A stretch of DNA of 38,917 nucleotides from an uncultured Clostridia bacterium (GTDB lineage Bacteria; Bacillota; Clostridia; Oscillospirales; Ruminococcaceae): positions 1 through 38,917 of the forward strand of contig CANQJW010000005.1 of NCBI GenBank assembly GCA_947624345.1, read 5' to 3'. Positions 18,221 to 27,022 of this stretch are shown here, one piece after another. The translations under genes were made by a program, and so were the position numbers. The notes beneath the pieces were generated by a model that was not told where the DNA came from, did not search any database, and was given only the letters and a program-made list of their open reading frames with translations. Within the stretch, counting starts at the first letter, position 1. Each line of letters opens with the position of its first letter.

Positions 18221-20014
18221 ATGGCTAGTTTAACTAAAAACCCAAATGTTAATGCATGGGTAGACGAAATGATTGCATTGACTAAGCCGGATAAGGTCGT
18301 ATGGATCGACGGCAGCGATGAGCAGCTTGAGGCTCTAAGAGATGAGGCTATTGGGACAGGTGAGATGATAAAGCTCAATGAAGAAAAGCTTCCGGGATGC
18401 TTATATCACAGAACGCTTCCTAATGATGTTGCAAGAGTAGAGGACAGAACATTTATCTGTACAAATACAAAAGAAGAGGCAGGTCCTACAAATAACTGGT
18501 GTGACCCTGATGAGATGTATGCAAAGCTAACACCTATGTATGACGGCGTTATGAAGGGCAGAACAATGTATGTTATCCCTTATTCAATGGGACCTATCGG
18601 TTCACCTCTGGCAAAAGTGGGAGTTGAGATAACCGATTCGATTTATGTTGTTCTTAATATGGATATTATGACAAGAATGGGAGCTAAGGCTTTTGAGAAC
18701 CTCGGCGATACTTCAAACGACTTTGTAAGAGGTCTTCACTCAAAGGCTGATGTCGATCCTGAAAAGAGATATATCGTACACTTCCCACAGGATAATACAA
18801 TCTGGTCTATCAACTCTGCATACGGCGGAAACGTACTTCTCGGCAAGAAGTGCTTCGCACTCAGAATCGCTTCATATCAGGGTAAGAACGAGGGCTGGAT
18901 GGCTGAGCATATGCTTATTCTTGGAGTTGAGAAGCCTGACGGAGAGGTTAAATATATTACTGCTGCTTTCCCATCAGCTTGCGGAAAGACAAACCTTGCT
19001 ATGCTTATTCCACCTGAGGTTTATACTAAGAAGGGATATAAGGTTTGGACAGTCGGCGACGATATTGCTTGGCTGAAGCAGGGCGAGGACGGCAGACTTT
19101 ATGCCATTAACCCTGAAAACGGTTTCTTCGGAGTTGCTCCGGGAACAAATGCTAAATCAAACTTCAACGCTCTGGAGTCAACAAGAAAGAATACTATCTT
19201 CACAAATGTCGCTATCAACAATGACGATATGACAGTTTGGTGGGAAAAGCTCGACAAGAATCCTCCTGTAAACGCTACAGAGTGGAAGGGCGCTAAGGTA
19301 AACGGTCCTGAGTATGTCGCAGAGGGCAACAACCTTGCACACCCTAACTCAAGATTTACAGCTCCTGCTGAAAACTGTCCGTGCATTTCTCCTGAGTTCA
19401 ATAACCCTGAGGGAGTTCCAATTTCAGCTATTATCTTCGGCGGAAGAAGAGCTAAGACAACTCCGCTGGTTTATCAGTCATTCGACTGGACTCACGGTAC
19501 ATTCGTAGGTTCGGTTGTATCTTCTGAGACAACTGCCGCTGCAACAGGTGCTGTCGGCGTTTTAAGACACGATCCTATGGCTATGAAGCCTTTCTGCGGA
19601 TACCATATGGGCGACTATTGGGCTCACTGGGTTGAAATGGGTAAGAAGCTTGGCGACAAGGCACCTAAAATCTTCAATGTAAACTGGTTCAAGCAGGACG
19701 ATAACGGCAACTTTATCTGGCCCGGTTTCGGCGATAATATGAGAGTTCTCGACTGGATCATCAAGAGATGCGAGGGAACAGTTGACGCTCAGGAAACCGC
19801 TATCGGATATCTTCCAAAGCCTGAGGACTTAAATCTTGAGGGTATTGAGGACGAGATAACGCCTGAGATTTTAGATCAGCTTTTATCTGTTGACAAGGAC
19901 CTCTGGAAAGCTGAGGTTGCTGATATTCGCGAGTTCTACAAGCAGTTCGGCGACAGACTTCCTAAGGAAATGTCTGACGAGCTTAATAAGCTTGAGGAAA
20001 GACTAAATAATTGA
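18221..20014 (+). CDS. pckG: Phosphoenolpyruvate carboxykinase (GTP)
   Basis: AAFPSACGKTNLAMLIPP, WTVGDDIAWLK, APGTNAKSNFNA, FGGRRAKTTPLVY. Start at MASLTKNPN with SD gagagGAG; the ORF track start at 18131 lies in the promoter. Confidence 0.96.
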   Translation: MASLTKNPNVNAWVDEMIALTKPDKVVWIDGSDEQLEALRDEAIGTGEMIKLNEEKLPGCLYHRTLPNDVARVEDRTFICTNTKEEAGPTNNWCDPDEMYAKLTPMYDGVMKGRTMYVIPYSMGPIGSPLAKVGVEITDSIYVVLNMDIMTRMGAKAFENLGDTSNDFVRGLHSKADVDPEKRYIVHFPQDNTIWSINSAYGGNVLLGKKCFALRIASYQGKNEGWMAEHMLILGVEKPDGEVKYITAAFPSACGKTNLAMLIPPEVYTKKGYKVWTVGDDIAWLKQGEDGRLYAINPENGFFGVAPGTNAKSNFNALESTRKNTIFTNVAINNDDMTVWWEKLDKNPPVNATEWKGAKVNGPEYVAEGNNLAHPNSRFTAPAENCPCISPEFNNPEGVPISAIIFGGRRAKTTPLVYQSFDWTHGTFVGSVVSSETTAAATGAVGVLRHDPMAMKPFCGYHMGDYWAHWVEMGKKLGDKAPKIFNVNWFKQDDNGNFIWPGFGDNMRVLDWIIKRCEGTVDAQETAIGYLPKPEDLNLEGIEDEITPEILDQLLSVDKDLWKAEVADIREFYKQFGDRLPKEMSDELNKLEERLNN

Positions 20015-20061
20015 TAATTGACAATGGACAATTGATAATGGATAATTGACAATGGATAATT
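20012..20061 (+). repeat. AT-rich ATTGAYAATGGA-type short repeats at the 3' end of pckG
   Basis: ttgataattgacaatggacaattgataatggataattgacaatggataat; 20 bp (20027-20046) recur exactly at 35471-35490 on the opposite strand. Confidence 0.85.
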
Positions 20062-20073
20062 ACAAGAAGTTAG

Positions 20074-20104
20074 AACAGCGTTCGGAATTTTTCTGAACGC
20101 TGTT
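20074..20104. repeat. Long GCGTTC-type hairpin
   Basis: AACAGCGTTCGG-aattttt-CTGAACGCTGTT. Confidence 0.6.
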
Positions 20105-20115
20105 GTCTTGCCTCT

Positions 20116-20171
20116 GGGTTGCAAAAATTTTTTTGCAACCCCTTGACACCCCTCTCAAAATATGTTATATT
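20116..20171 (+). promoter_or_regulatory. Palindrome abutting a near-consensus promoter for a small ORF
   Basis: Dyad GGGTTGCAAAAA-TT-TTTTTGCAACCC (20116-20141), then TTGACA (20143-20148)-N17-TATATT (20166-20171). Confidence 0.75.
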
Positions 20172-20200
20172 ATAGATACCAAGTTAAAGGAGGGACTGCT

Positions 20201-20281
20201 ATGTACAACGCAAATTACCCAGTATTTGTAAACGGGGGGGGGGGTATTTCGCCTAACCATTATTTGCTGTGTACAGAATAG
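20201..20281 (+). CDS. 26-aa small ORF with an internal G11 homopolymer; putative leader peptide
   Basis: SD aaaggaggg 6 nt upstream of ATG; MYNANYPVFVNGGGGISPNHYLLCTE*; G11 at 20234-20244; has promoter and terminator of its own. Confidence 0.55.
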   Translation: MYNANYPVFVNGGGGISPNHYLLCTE

Positions 20282-20308
20282 TTTTCTAGAATTAGATATT
20301 GTAAATAG

Positions 20309-20341
20309 GGCGTAGTATGCTTAGGCGTACTGCGCCTTTTT
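20309..20341 (+). terminator. Intrinsic terminator/attenuator after the small ORF
   Basis: GGCGTAGTA-tgcttaggcg-TACTGCGCC-TTTTT. Confidence 0.85.
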
Positions 20342-20403
20342 GTATTTCTTGGATGTAATTACAAATTACATAGATTATTAAAAAATGAAAGGTGGTTTCT
20401 AGT

Positions 20404-22737
20404 ATGAAACTTAAAAAACTTTTGTCATTGCTTGCGTCATTAGCAATGATGGTAACAGCGGTTACGGGTGCTATGAGCGTGTCGGCTGAAAAGGCAGATA
20501 AAGAAAATTTTGACCGTTATGCAATCTATACCTCAGGTGAATGTGGAGAGAGCGCTGAATGGCTTGTTAATTCAGACGGTACTTTGGTTATAAGCGGCTC
20601 AGGTGAGATGAGCCAGTGTTATAAGGCTATAGTTCCAGGTTCAGAATCATATACTTATCATTGGGGCTGGGAGAATATAAAAATGGATATAGATGAAATA
20701 ATAGTTGAAGATGGTATTACTGCTGGTTTTGCAGTTTCATCTGAACTTATGAAAGTTACAAAGATTACATTACCATCCAGTTTAACTAAATTAAATGGAT
20801 GCTTGACATCTAATTCCAGTAATTATACAGAATTAGAAGATATTTACGTTTATTCAAAAAATGCAACAGGTTTTTCAGCTATGTATTATTCTAAATATGA
20901 TGGAACACCTCAAGCTTGGCATGGCAGCGGTAAAAAATGGCATGTATATAAGGACAGTGAAACGGATAAATCATTAAGAAATGATTTAAAGTTAACAGAT
21001 GAGGATATAGAATATCTGTCAGATGATGAGATAATGCCTGAAGTAATAAATAAAACTCCGGTGGAAACTGAACCGGTTACTTCAACATCAGGACCAGCCG
21101 GAATTAATTCAAAATATGAATGGAATAACTCAACTAAGACGTTGACATTCAGTGGAAAAGGCGGAATAGTATGTAAAAGTTACTATGAAAAATATGCTGA
21201 AACAGCAGAACATATAGTAATTAATTCAGGAATTACAAAAATTAGAACGACTAATGCTGAAGCTAATGCTTCGTATGAACTTGGACCATTTTATAATTTT
21301 AAAGCATTAAAGGATATACAGTTGCCTGATACTTTAACAGATATAGGACACTATTCATTTAATAAGTGTTCTTCACTAACAAAAATTATTAATGGCTTGC
21401 CACCAGCACTTGAAGTAATAGATGCTATGGCATTTGCTGGCACTAGCTTAGAGGAAGTATCATTCCCTGAAAGTTTAAATAAAATTGGGGAACAGGCATT
21501 TACAGGTACAAATATTAAGTCGATAAATCTTCATGAAGGTATGTTTGTTGGCGGAAGTGCATTTTCTAACTGTGCATCACTCAAAGAAGTAACGATTCCC
21601 AAAAATACAGATTTTGGTATGTCGACAATTGGCGCAAAAGGAATGTCACGCCCGCACGCAACATTTATACGTTGTACAGGACTTGAAAAAATAGTAATAG
21701 AAGACGGGTGCAAAATAACTGATGCTTGGGGTAAATTACTAGGAGAAAATGGAGTACCGCCATCTTTTTGCCTAGATTGCACATCATTAAAAACAGTAAT
21801 AATTAAAGGTGACATTGATTATATAGGAGCTAATGCATTTGATGGTTGCACCTCACTAACAGATATTGTTATTTATCCTAAAAACCTTAGTGCAATTGAA
21901 GCAACAACTAGGTCAAAGGGAGAAAATAACACTGAAATATCTTTTGACATAAGCAACAACCCGACCTTCCATGTAGTAAAAGGCAGCACCACCGAGCAAT
22001 CGCTGAAAAAAGCAGGTTATCTAAAAGCTGATAACACTGTATACCTAGCTAATTTTTCAAAACTTGAAACTGCTATATCAGAAGCAGAAGCTGTTGACAC
22101 AAGCAACTATACAGATGAAAGCGTTGCCAAATTTACAGAAGCATTGGAAAACGCAAAAGCAACTTTAGAAAACTACGACGCAACCCAAGACGAGGTTAAC
22201 AATGCAGTTAAGGCAATAAAAGAAGCAAAAAATGCACTAGTTGAAAAGCCTGACGAGCCATCAAACCCAACAGACCCGTCCGAATCAGACCCATCAACCC
22301 CGTCAGACAGTTCTGACCCAACAAGCCCATCAAAGCCAACAAGCCCAACTAACCCAACAGGCGGTAATGTTAAAAAGACAACTTCACCGGCTCAAAAGGC
22401 TTCAGAGGCTAAAGCTGCCGCTGAAAAGGCGATAAAGCAAGCTAAAATCACGAGCCTTACAGCTAAAGCCAAAGGCAAGAAGAAGATAACAGTATCTTGG
22501 AAGAAGGTTGCAAAAGCAGCAGGCTACGAGGTACAGGCGTCCACTAAGAAGAACTTCAAGAAGAACGTAGTCAATAAGGCGACTACCAAGAACAAGATTG
22601 TTTTCAAGAAGCTAAAGAGCAAGAAGAAATACTTTGTTCGCGTAAGGGCGTATGCAACTTACAAGGACGCAAAGGGCAAGACGCAGAAGGTGTATAGTAA
22701 GTGGTTCAAGAGTAAGAAGAAGGTTAAAGTTAAGTAA
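20404..22737 (+). CDS. Secreted BspA-like leucine-rich-repeat surface protein with FIVAR, Pro/Ser/Thr linker and C-terminal Fn3 domain
   Basis: Signal peptide MKLKKLLSLLASLAMMVTAVTGAMSVSA; LRR_5 repeats (TLTDIGHYSFNKCSSLTKI, LNKIGEQAFTGTNIKSI); Fn3-like ITVSWKKVAKAAGYEVQ. ATG at 20404. Confidence 0.88.
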   Translation: MKLKKLLSLLASLAMMVTAVTGAMSVSAEKADKENFDRYAIYTSGECGESAEWLVNSDGTLVISGSGEMSQCYKAIVPGSESYTYHWGWENIKMDIDEIIVEDGITAGFAVSSELMKVTKITLPSSLTKLNGCLTSNSSNYTELEDIYVYSKNATGFSAMYYSKYDGTPQAWHGSGKKWHVYKDSETDKSLRNDLKLTDEDIEYLSDDEIMPEVINKTPVETEPVTSTSGPAGINSKYEWNNSTKTLTFSGKGGIVCKSYYEKYAETAEHIVINSGITKIRTTNAEANASYELGPFYNFKALKDIQLPDTLTDIGHYSFNKCSSLTKIINGLPPALEVIDAMAFAGTSLEEVSFPESLNKIGEQAFTGTNIKSINLHEGMFVGGSAFSNCASLKEVTIPKNTDFGMSTIGAKGMSRPHATFIRCTGLEKIVIEDGCKITDAWGKLLGENGVPPSFCLDCTSLKTVIIKGDIDYIGANAFDGCTSLTDIVIYPKNLSAIEATTRSKGENNTEISFDISNNPTFHVVKGSTTEQSLKKAGYLKADNTVYLANFSKLETAISEAEAVDTSNYTDESVAKFTEALENAKATLENYDATQDEVNNAVKAIKEAKNALVEKPDEPSNPTDPSESDPSTPSDSSDPTSPSKPTSPTNPTGGNVKKTTSPAQKASEAKAAAEKAIKQAKITSLTAKAKGKKKITVSWKKVAKAAGYEVQASTKKNFKKNVVNKATTKNKIVFKKLKSKKKYFVRVRAYATYKDAKGKTQKVYSKWFKSKKKVKVK

Positions 22738-22748
22738 GTATAAAAAGG

Positions 22749-22781
22749 GCGTTCAGGAGAATAAAATCCTGGACGCTTTTT
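22749..22781 (+). terminator. Intrinsic terminator of the LRR gene
   Basis: GCGTTCAGGA-gaataaaa-TCCTGGACGC-TTTTT. Confidence 0.85.
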
Positions 22782-22828
22782 GCTTTATAAGAATTGAAAA
22801 CTTTAATGATAAAATTGATAGAAAATGC

Positions 22829-22857
22829 TTGACAATGAAATAAATGGGGTATAAAAT
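22829..22857 (+). promoter_or_regulatory. Sigma70-type promoter upstream of the PfkB kinase
   Basis: TTGACA-N17-TAAAAT. Confidence 0.65.
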
Positions 22858-22947
22858 GATTCCGTATATTGACGCACAGACAGCATAACAGATGAACATT
22901 ATAAAAAGCTTACCGTTATTAAGGATGTAAAATAAAGGAGACTAATT

Positions 22948-23841
22948 ATGATTTATACGCTAACCTTTAACCCTGCGATAGATTATGTTATGCGAATCGG
23001 AGAGCTGAACTTGGGAGAAACCAACCGTTCTGAGTCGGAAGAGATTCATTTCGGCGGAAAGGGAATCAATGTTTCAACCATACTCGCCAACCTCGGACTG
23101 GAAACAGTGGCATTAGGTTTTATAGCTGGTTTTACTGGGGAGGAATTGAATCGGGCAGTTACCGAGCGAGGTATTCATACGGATTTCATACGACTTTCAA
23201 ACGGTAACACCCGCATCAATATAAAGCTTAAAAGTGAAATTGAAACCGAGATCAACACACAGGGACCGGCGATAACCGAAAAAGATATTGCAAAGCTATA
23301 CAAAAAGTTGGAGAAAATACAAAACGGAGATACATTAGTTCTGGCAGGTAGTGTGCCCGGCACTCTGCCCCAAAATATTTATGAGGATATAATGTCTAAA
23401 CTGAATGGACGAGACATTCGATTTGTTGTAGATGCCACAGGCGAATTGCTGACTAATGTTTTGAAATATCACCCGTTTCTCGTAAAACCTAACCGTGCCG
23501 AGTTGGAAGAGATTTGTGGAAGGAAGTTGGATACAGACGCTAAACTTACAGAAGCGGCAAAGGAACTTCAAAAACAGGGAGCAGTAAATGTACTGGTGTC
23601 GCTGGGCGGTGACGGTGTACTGTTGATAGATGAGTTTGGAAGAACGCACAGAAGACAGGCTATACCAGGAAGGGTAGTCAATACTGTCGGATCGGGCGAC
23701 TCGATGGTTGCAGGCTTTTTGGCCGGAGTAAAGCGGAATTATGAATATGCTTTGGAACTCGGAATTGCCGCAGGTAGTGCTACGGCTTTTGCATCCGGAC
23801 TTGCGAGTAAAGAGGAAATTATGGCTTTATGCCAAAAATAA
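22948..23841 (+). CDS. 1-phosphofructokinase / PfkB-family hexose kinase
   Basis: MIYTLTFNPAIDYVMRIGEL, FGGKGINVSTILANLG, NTVGSGDSMVAGFLAG. Confidence 0.9.
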   Translation: MIYTLTFNPAIDYVMRIGELNLGETNRSESEEIHFGGKGINVSTILANLGLETVALGFIAGFTGEELNRAVTERGIHTDFIRLSNGNTRINIKLKSEIETEINTQGPAITEKDIAKLYKKLEKIQNGDTLVLAGSVPGTLPQNIYEDIMSKLNGRDIRFVVDATGELLTNVLKYHPFLVKPNRAELEEICGRKLDTDAKLTEAAKELQKQGAVNVLVSLGGDGVLLIDEFGRTHRRQAIPGRVVNTVGSGDSMVAGFLAGVKRNYEYALELGIAAGSATAFASGLASKEEIMALCQK

Positions 23842-23948
23842 AAAAACGAAAATGTCACGCTTCCTGTTTTACTGGATATATGTGGATATCCGGAATGTGA
23901 TTTTTAATATAAAATGGAAGCTGTGGCGGAAAACAAGGAGCAATAAAA

Positions 23949-24650
23949 ATGAGCGAAAATATTTTGGTCGTAGACGATGAAAAGGAAATCGCTGATCTGA
24001 TGGAAGTCTACTTAAAAAATGACGGATACTCGGTATATAAATTTTACAATGGTGTAGAAGCCTTGAAGTGTATTGAGGAAACCGATTTAGATTTAGCTAT
24101 ATTAGACGTTATGCTGCCAGATGTGGACGGATTTCATATTTGTCAGAAGATAAGAGAAAAGTTCTATTATCCTGTTATCATGCTTACTGCAAAGGTCGAG
24201 GACGGCGATAAGATCATGGGGCTTACCATCGGCGCCGATGATTATATCACAAAGCCGTTTAATCCGCTTGAGGTCGTCGCCAGAGTAAAAACACAATTAC
24301 GGCGGTATATGAGATATAATAACCCTGCTCAAAAGCAAGAAGAAACTGTACATGAATACGATATCAGGGGTCTTGTGATAAATAAAGACAATCACAAATG
24401 CCTTTTGTTCGGAAAAGAATTACAGCTAACGCCGATCGAATTTTCAATACTTTGGTATTTGTGCGAACGCCAGGGTGTTGTTGTCCCATCGGAAGAATTG
24501 TTTGAAGCTGTTTGGGGAGAAAAATACCTAAACAATAATAATACGGTTATGGCACACATCGGCAGACTTAGAGAAAAGATGAACGAACCGGCAAAAAAGC
24601 CGAAATTTATTAAAACAGTATGGGGAGTTGGATATACCATTGAAAAATAG
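23949..24650 (+). CDS. vanR: VanR-type response regulator (OmpR family)
   Basis: Receiver domain (VVDDEKEIADLMEVYL, LDVMLPD, TAK, DDYITKPFNPLEVVARVK) plus winged helix; first gene of a van cluster. Confidence 0.9.
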   Translation: MSENILVVDDEKEIADLMEVYLKNDGYSVYKFYNGVEALKCIEETDLDLAILDVMLPDVDGFHICQKIREKFYYPVIMLTAKVEDGDKIMGLTIGADDYITKPFNPLEVVARVKTQLRRYMRYNNPAQKQEETVHEYDIRGLVINKDNHKCLLFGKELQLTPIEFSILWYLCERQGVVVPSEELFEAVWGEKYLNNNNTVMAHIGRLREKMNEPAKKPKFIKTVWGVGYTIEK

Positions 24651-25734
24651 AGAAAATCGCAGAGTATCGCAGCTGTCTAAGTCTATCATTAACCGATATA
24701 TCCGTTTCTATTTGTTTTTAATATTCATTCTGATAGGCGGTTTTTTCCTTGCAAGGTTTATTTTCACACGGCATATCTGGCAACACGACGATCCTTTATA
24801 TCGTATGTTGAGTACACTGGAAATACTCTACCTGATTATCATCGTTCTTGCCCTCCTTATTGGTCCGTTTGTTTTGGCCACCGTTTTAACCAGAAGAGCC
24901 ATGCGGTATCTAAACAGTATCGTTGACGCCGCAAAAAATCTTTCCCACCCGGACGATAATTTAATTGAACTGCCGGAAGAATTGAGCGACATACAAAACG
25001 AGTTGAATTTAGCAAGAGAACAAGCGCTGCGGAATATCCACGACGCCAATGACGCTGTTCAGCGAAAGAATGATTTGATCATGTATCTCGCACACGACTT
25101 GAAAACTCCGCTTGCCTCTGTGATAGGATACTTAAATTTGCTGCATGATGAAGAACAAATATCAGAAGAACTTCGGGAAAAATATCTGTCCATTACATTG
25201 GACAAGGCGGATCGCTTGGAGGATTTAATCAACGAATTCTTTGAGATTGCAAGGTTTAACCTTTCTACCATTACGCTCCAATACAGCAGAATAAATCTGA
25301 CACGATTGCTTGAGCAGCTGATATATGAATTCAAGCCGATGATGAAGGAAAAAAATCTTAACTGCAATCTTAGTATTGCCGAGAATGTCATGCTGCGGTG
25401 CGATGCTGACAAAATTCAGCGGGTATTTGACAATCTGTTGCGTAATGCCGTGATTTACAGCTTTGAAAACACGGTTATAGATATTGTTGTTACCGCTCAA
25501 GCCGATAAGCTGAACATCAGATTTATCAATCAAGGCGATACCATTCCGAAAGAAAAGCTAGATCGGGTCTTTGAACAGTTCTACAGACTTGATGCGGCTC
25601 GGAGTACGAAAAGCGGCGGGGCAGGATTGGGATTGGCGATTGCGAAACAGATCGTTGAACTGCACGGAGGCGTAATATCTGCAAAAAGCGAACGGGACAC
25701 GATAGAATTTGAAGTGATTCTTCCCATGTCGTAG
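24640..25734 (+). CDS. vanS: VanS-type sensor histidine kinase
   Basis: Two TM segments, H-box MYLAHDLKTPLASVIGYLNLL, N/G boxes; overlaps the vanR end. TTG start likely (24640; 24628 also possible). Confidence 0.88.
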   Translation: MKNRENRRVSQLSKSIINRYIRFYLFLIFILIGGFFLARFIFTRHIWQHDDPLYRMLSTLEILYLIIIVLALLIGPFVLATVLTRRAMRYLNSIVDAAKNLSHPDDNLIELPEELSDIQNELNLAREQALRNIHDANDAVQRKNDLIMYLAHDLKTPLASVIGYLNLLHDEEQISEELREKYLSITLDKADRLEDLINEFFEIARFNLSTITLQYSRINLTRLLEQLIYEFKPMMKEKNLNCNLSIAENVMLRCDADKIQRVFDNLLRNAVIYSFENTVIDIVVTAQADKLNIRFINQGDTIPKEKLDRVFEQFYRLDAARSTKSGGAGLGLAIAKQIVELHGGVISAKSERDTIEFEVILPMS

Positions 25735-25797
25735 GAAAATCGTAAGAATTTCCGCAGTGAATCTATAGAAAGCCTTGTGTATAAACAAATAAACAAC

Positions 25798-25842
25798 ACT
25801 CTTGTTTTTGGTACACTTATTGTGCCAAAGCAAGAGTTTTTT
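25798..25842 (+). terminator. Terminator between vanRS and vanG
   Basis: ACTCTTGtttttGGTACA-cttat-TGTGCCaaagCAAGAGT-TTTTT. Confidence 0.8.
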
Positions 25843-25975
25843 GTTTTGTGCAGATAATTTCTCTCAAAGGAGTAAAGGACATTCTATAAAACTGAAACGG
25901 AGCTATACTGCAACAGAAGATAAATTGCTTATGAATTACATGAAAATATCTATGTAGAAGAAAGAGGTGCGTAGA

Positions 25976-27022
25976 ATGAAAAAGAAAAAAATTGCCGTTA
26001 TTTTCGGCGGAAAGTCCGCAGAGTATGAGGTATCTCTGCAATCGGCGTTCTCTGTTTTGGAAAATGTTAATCAGGCTAAGTACGACATTATTCCCATAGG
26101 GATCACACGAGATGGAGACTGGTATCATTACAAAGGCCGGTATGAGAACATAGCAGACAATACATGGACTCAGGATAGGGATAATCTTTATCCCGTGACT
26201 GTATCGGTAAGCCGTTCCCAAAAGGGACTTTTAGAGCTTTCCGAGAGCCGATACACCTTTGTTCCTGTAGATTTGGTGTTTCCGATTCTGCACGGTAAGA
26301 ACGGCGAGGACGGCACCTTGCAGGGGTTGTTTGAACTGGCAGGTATACCGCTGATCGGATGCGGTACGCTTTCATCTGCGCTCTGTATGGATAAAGACAG
26401 GGCGCACAAGCTCGTGAGCCTTGCCGGAATATCCGTACCCAAATCAATCACTTTCAATCGCTCACATATGGACGCCGCATTATCAAATGCGGACCTGACC
26501 TATCCGCAGTTTGTAAAACCCGTACGTGCAGGATCATCCTTTGGAATAACCAAAGTTTTGGCACAGCAAGAATTGAACAAAGCCATAGAACTGGCATTTG
26601 AACACGATACAGAAGTCATCGTGGAAGAAGCTATTGACGGCTTTGAAGTAGGGTGTGCCGTACTGGGGACTGATACGCTGACCGTTGGGCGTGTGGACGA
26701 AATAGAGCTGTCAAACAGATTCTTTGATTATACCGAGAAATATACACTGAAAACCTCAAAAATCCATATGCCAGCAAGAATCAGTCCGGAAACAGAAAAG
26801 CGGATTCAAAATGCCGCTATAACCATTTATAAGGCACTAGGCTGCTCCGGTTTTGCGAGGGTGGATATGTTTCTTACGCTATCCGGCGAAATTGTTTTCA
26901 ACGAGGTCAATACTATCCCAGGCTTTACTTCCCATAGCCGCTATCCCAATATGATGAAAGGAATCGGTCTGTCGTTTGCCGATATGCTGGACAAGCTGAT
27001 TGGGTGTTACATAGAACAATGA
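25976..27022 (+). CDS. vanG: D-alanine--D-serine ligase, VanG type
   Basis: KKIAVIFGGKSAEYEVSLQSA, LHGKNGEDGTLQGLFELAGIPLIGC, DKDRAHKLVSLAGISVPKS, FDYTEKYTLKTSKIHMPARI, EVNTIPGFTSHSRYPNMM; matches my recollection of VanG closely. Confidence 0.92.
   Translation: MKKKKIAVIFGGKSAEYEVSLQSAFSVLENVNQAKYDIIPIGITRDGDWYHYKGRYENIADNTWTQDRDNLYPVTVSVSRSQKGLLELSESRYTFVPVDLVFPILHGKNGEDGTLQGLFELAGIPLIGCGTLSSALCMDKDRAHKLVSLAGISVPKSITFNRSHMDAALSNADLTYPQFVKPVRAGSSFGITKVLAQQELNKAIELAFEHDTEVIVEEAIDGFEVGCAVLGTDTLTVGRVDEIELSNRFFDYTEKYTLKTSKIHMPARISPETEKRIQNAAITIYKALGCSGFARVDMFLTLSGEIVFNEVNTIPGFTSHSRYPNMMKGIGLSFADMLDKLIGCYIEQ

Noticed and set aside
22241-22435. 64-aa Gln/Thr-rich ORF inside the LRR gene
   Set aside because: Out-of-frame reading of the Pro/Ser/Thr linker.
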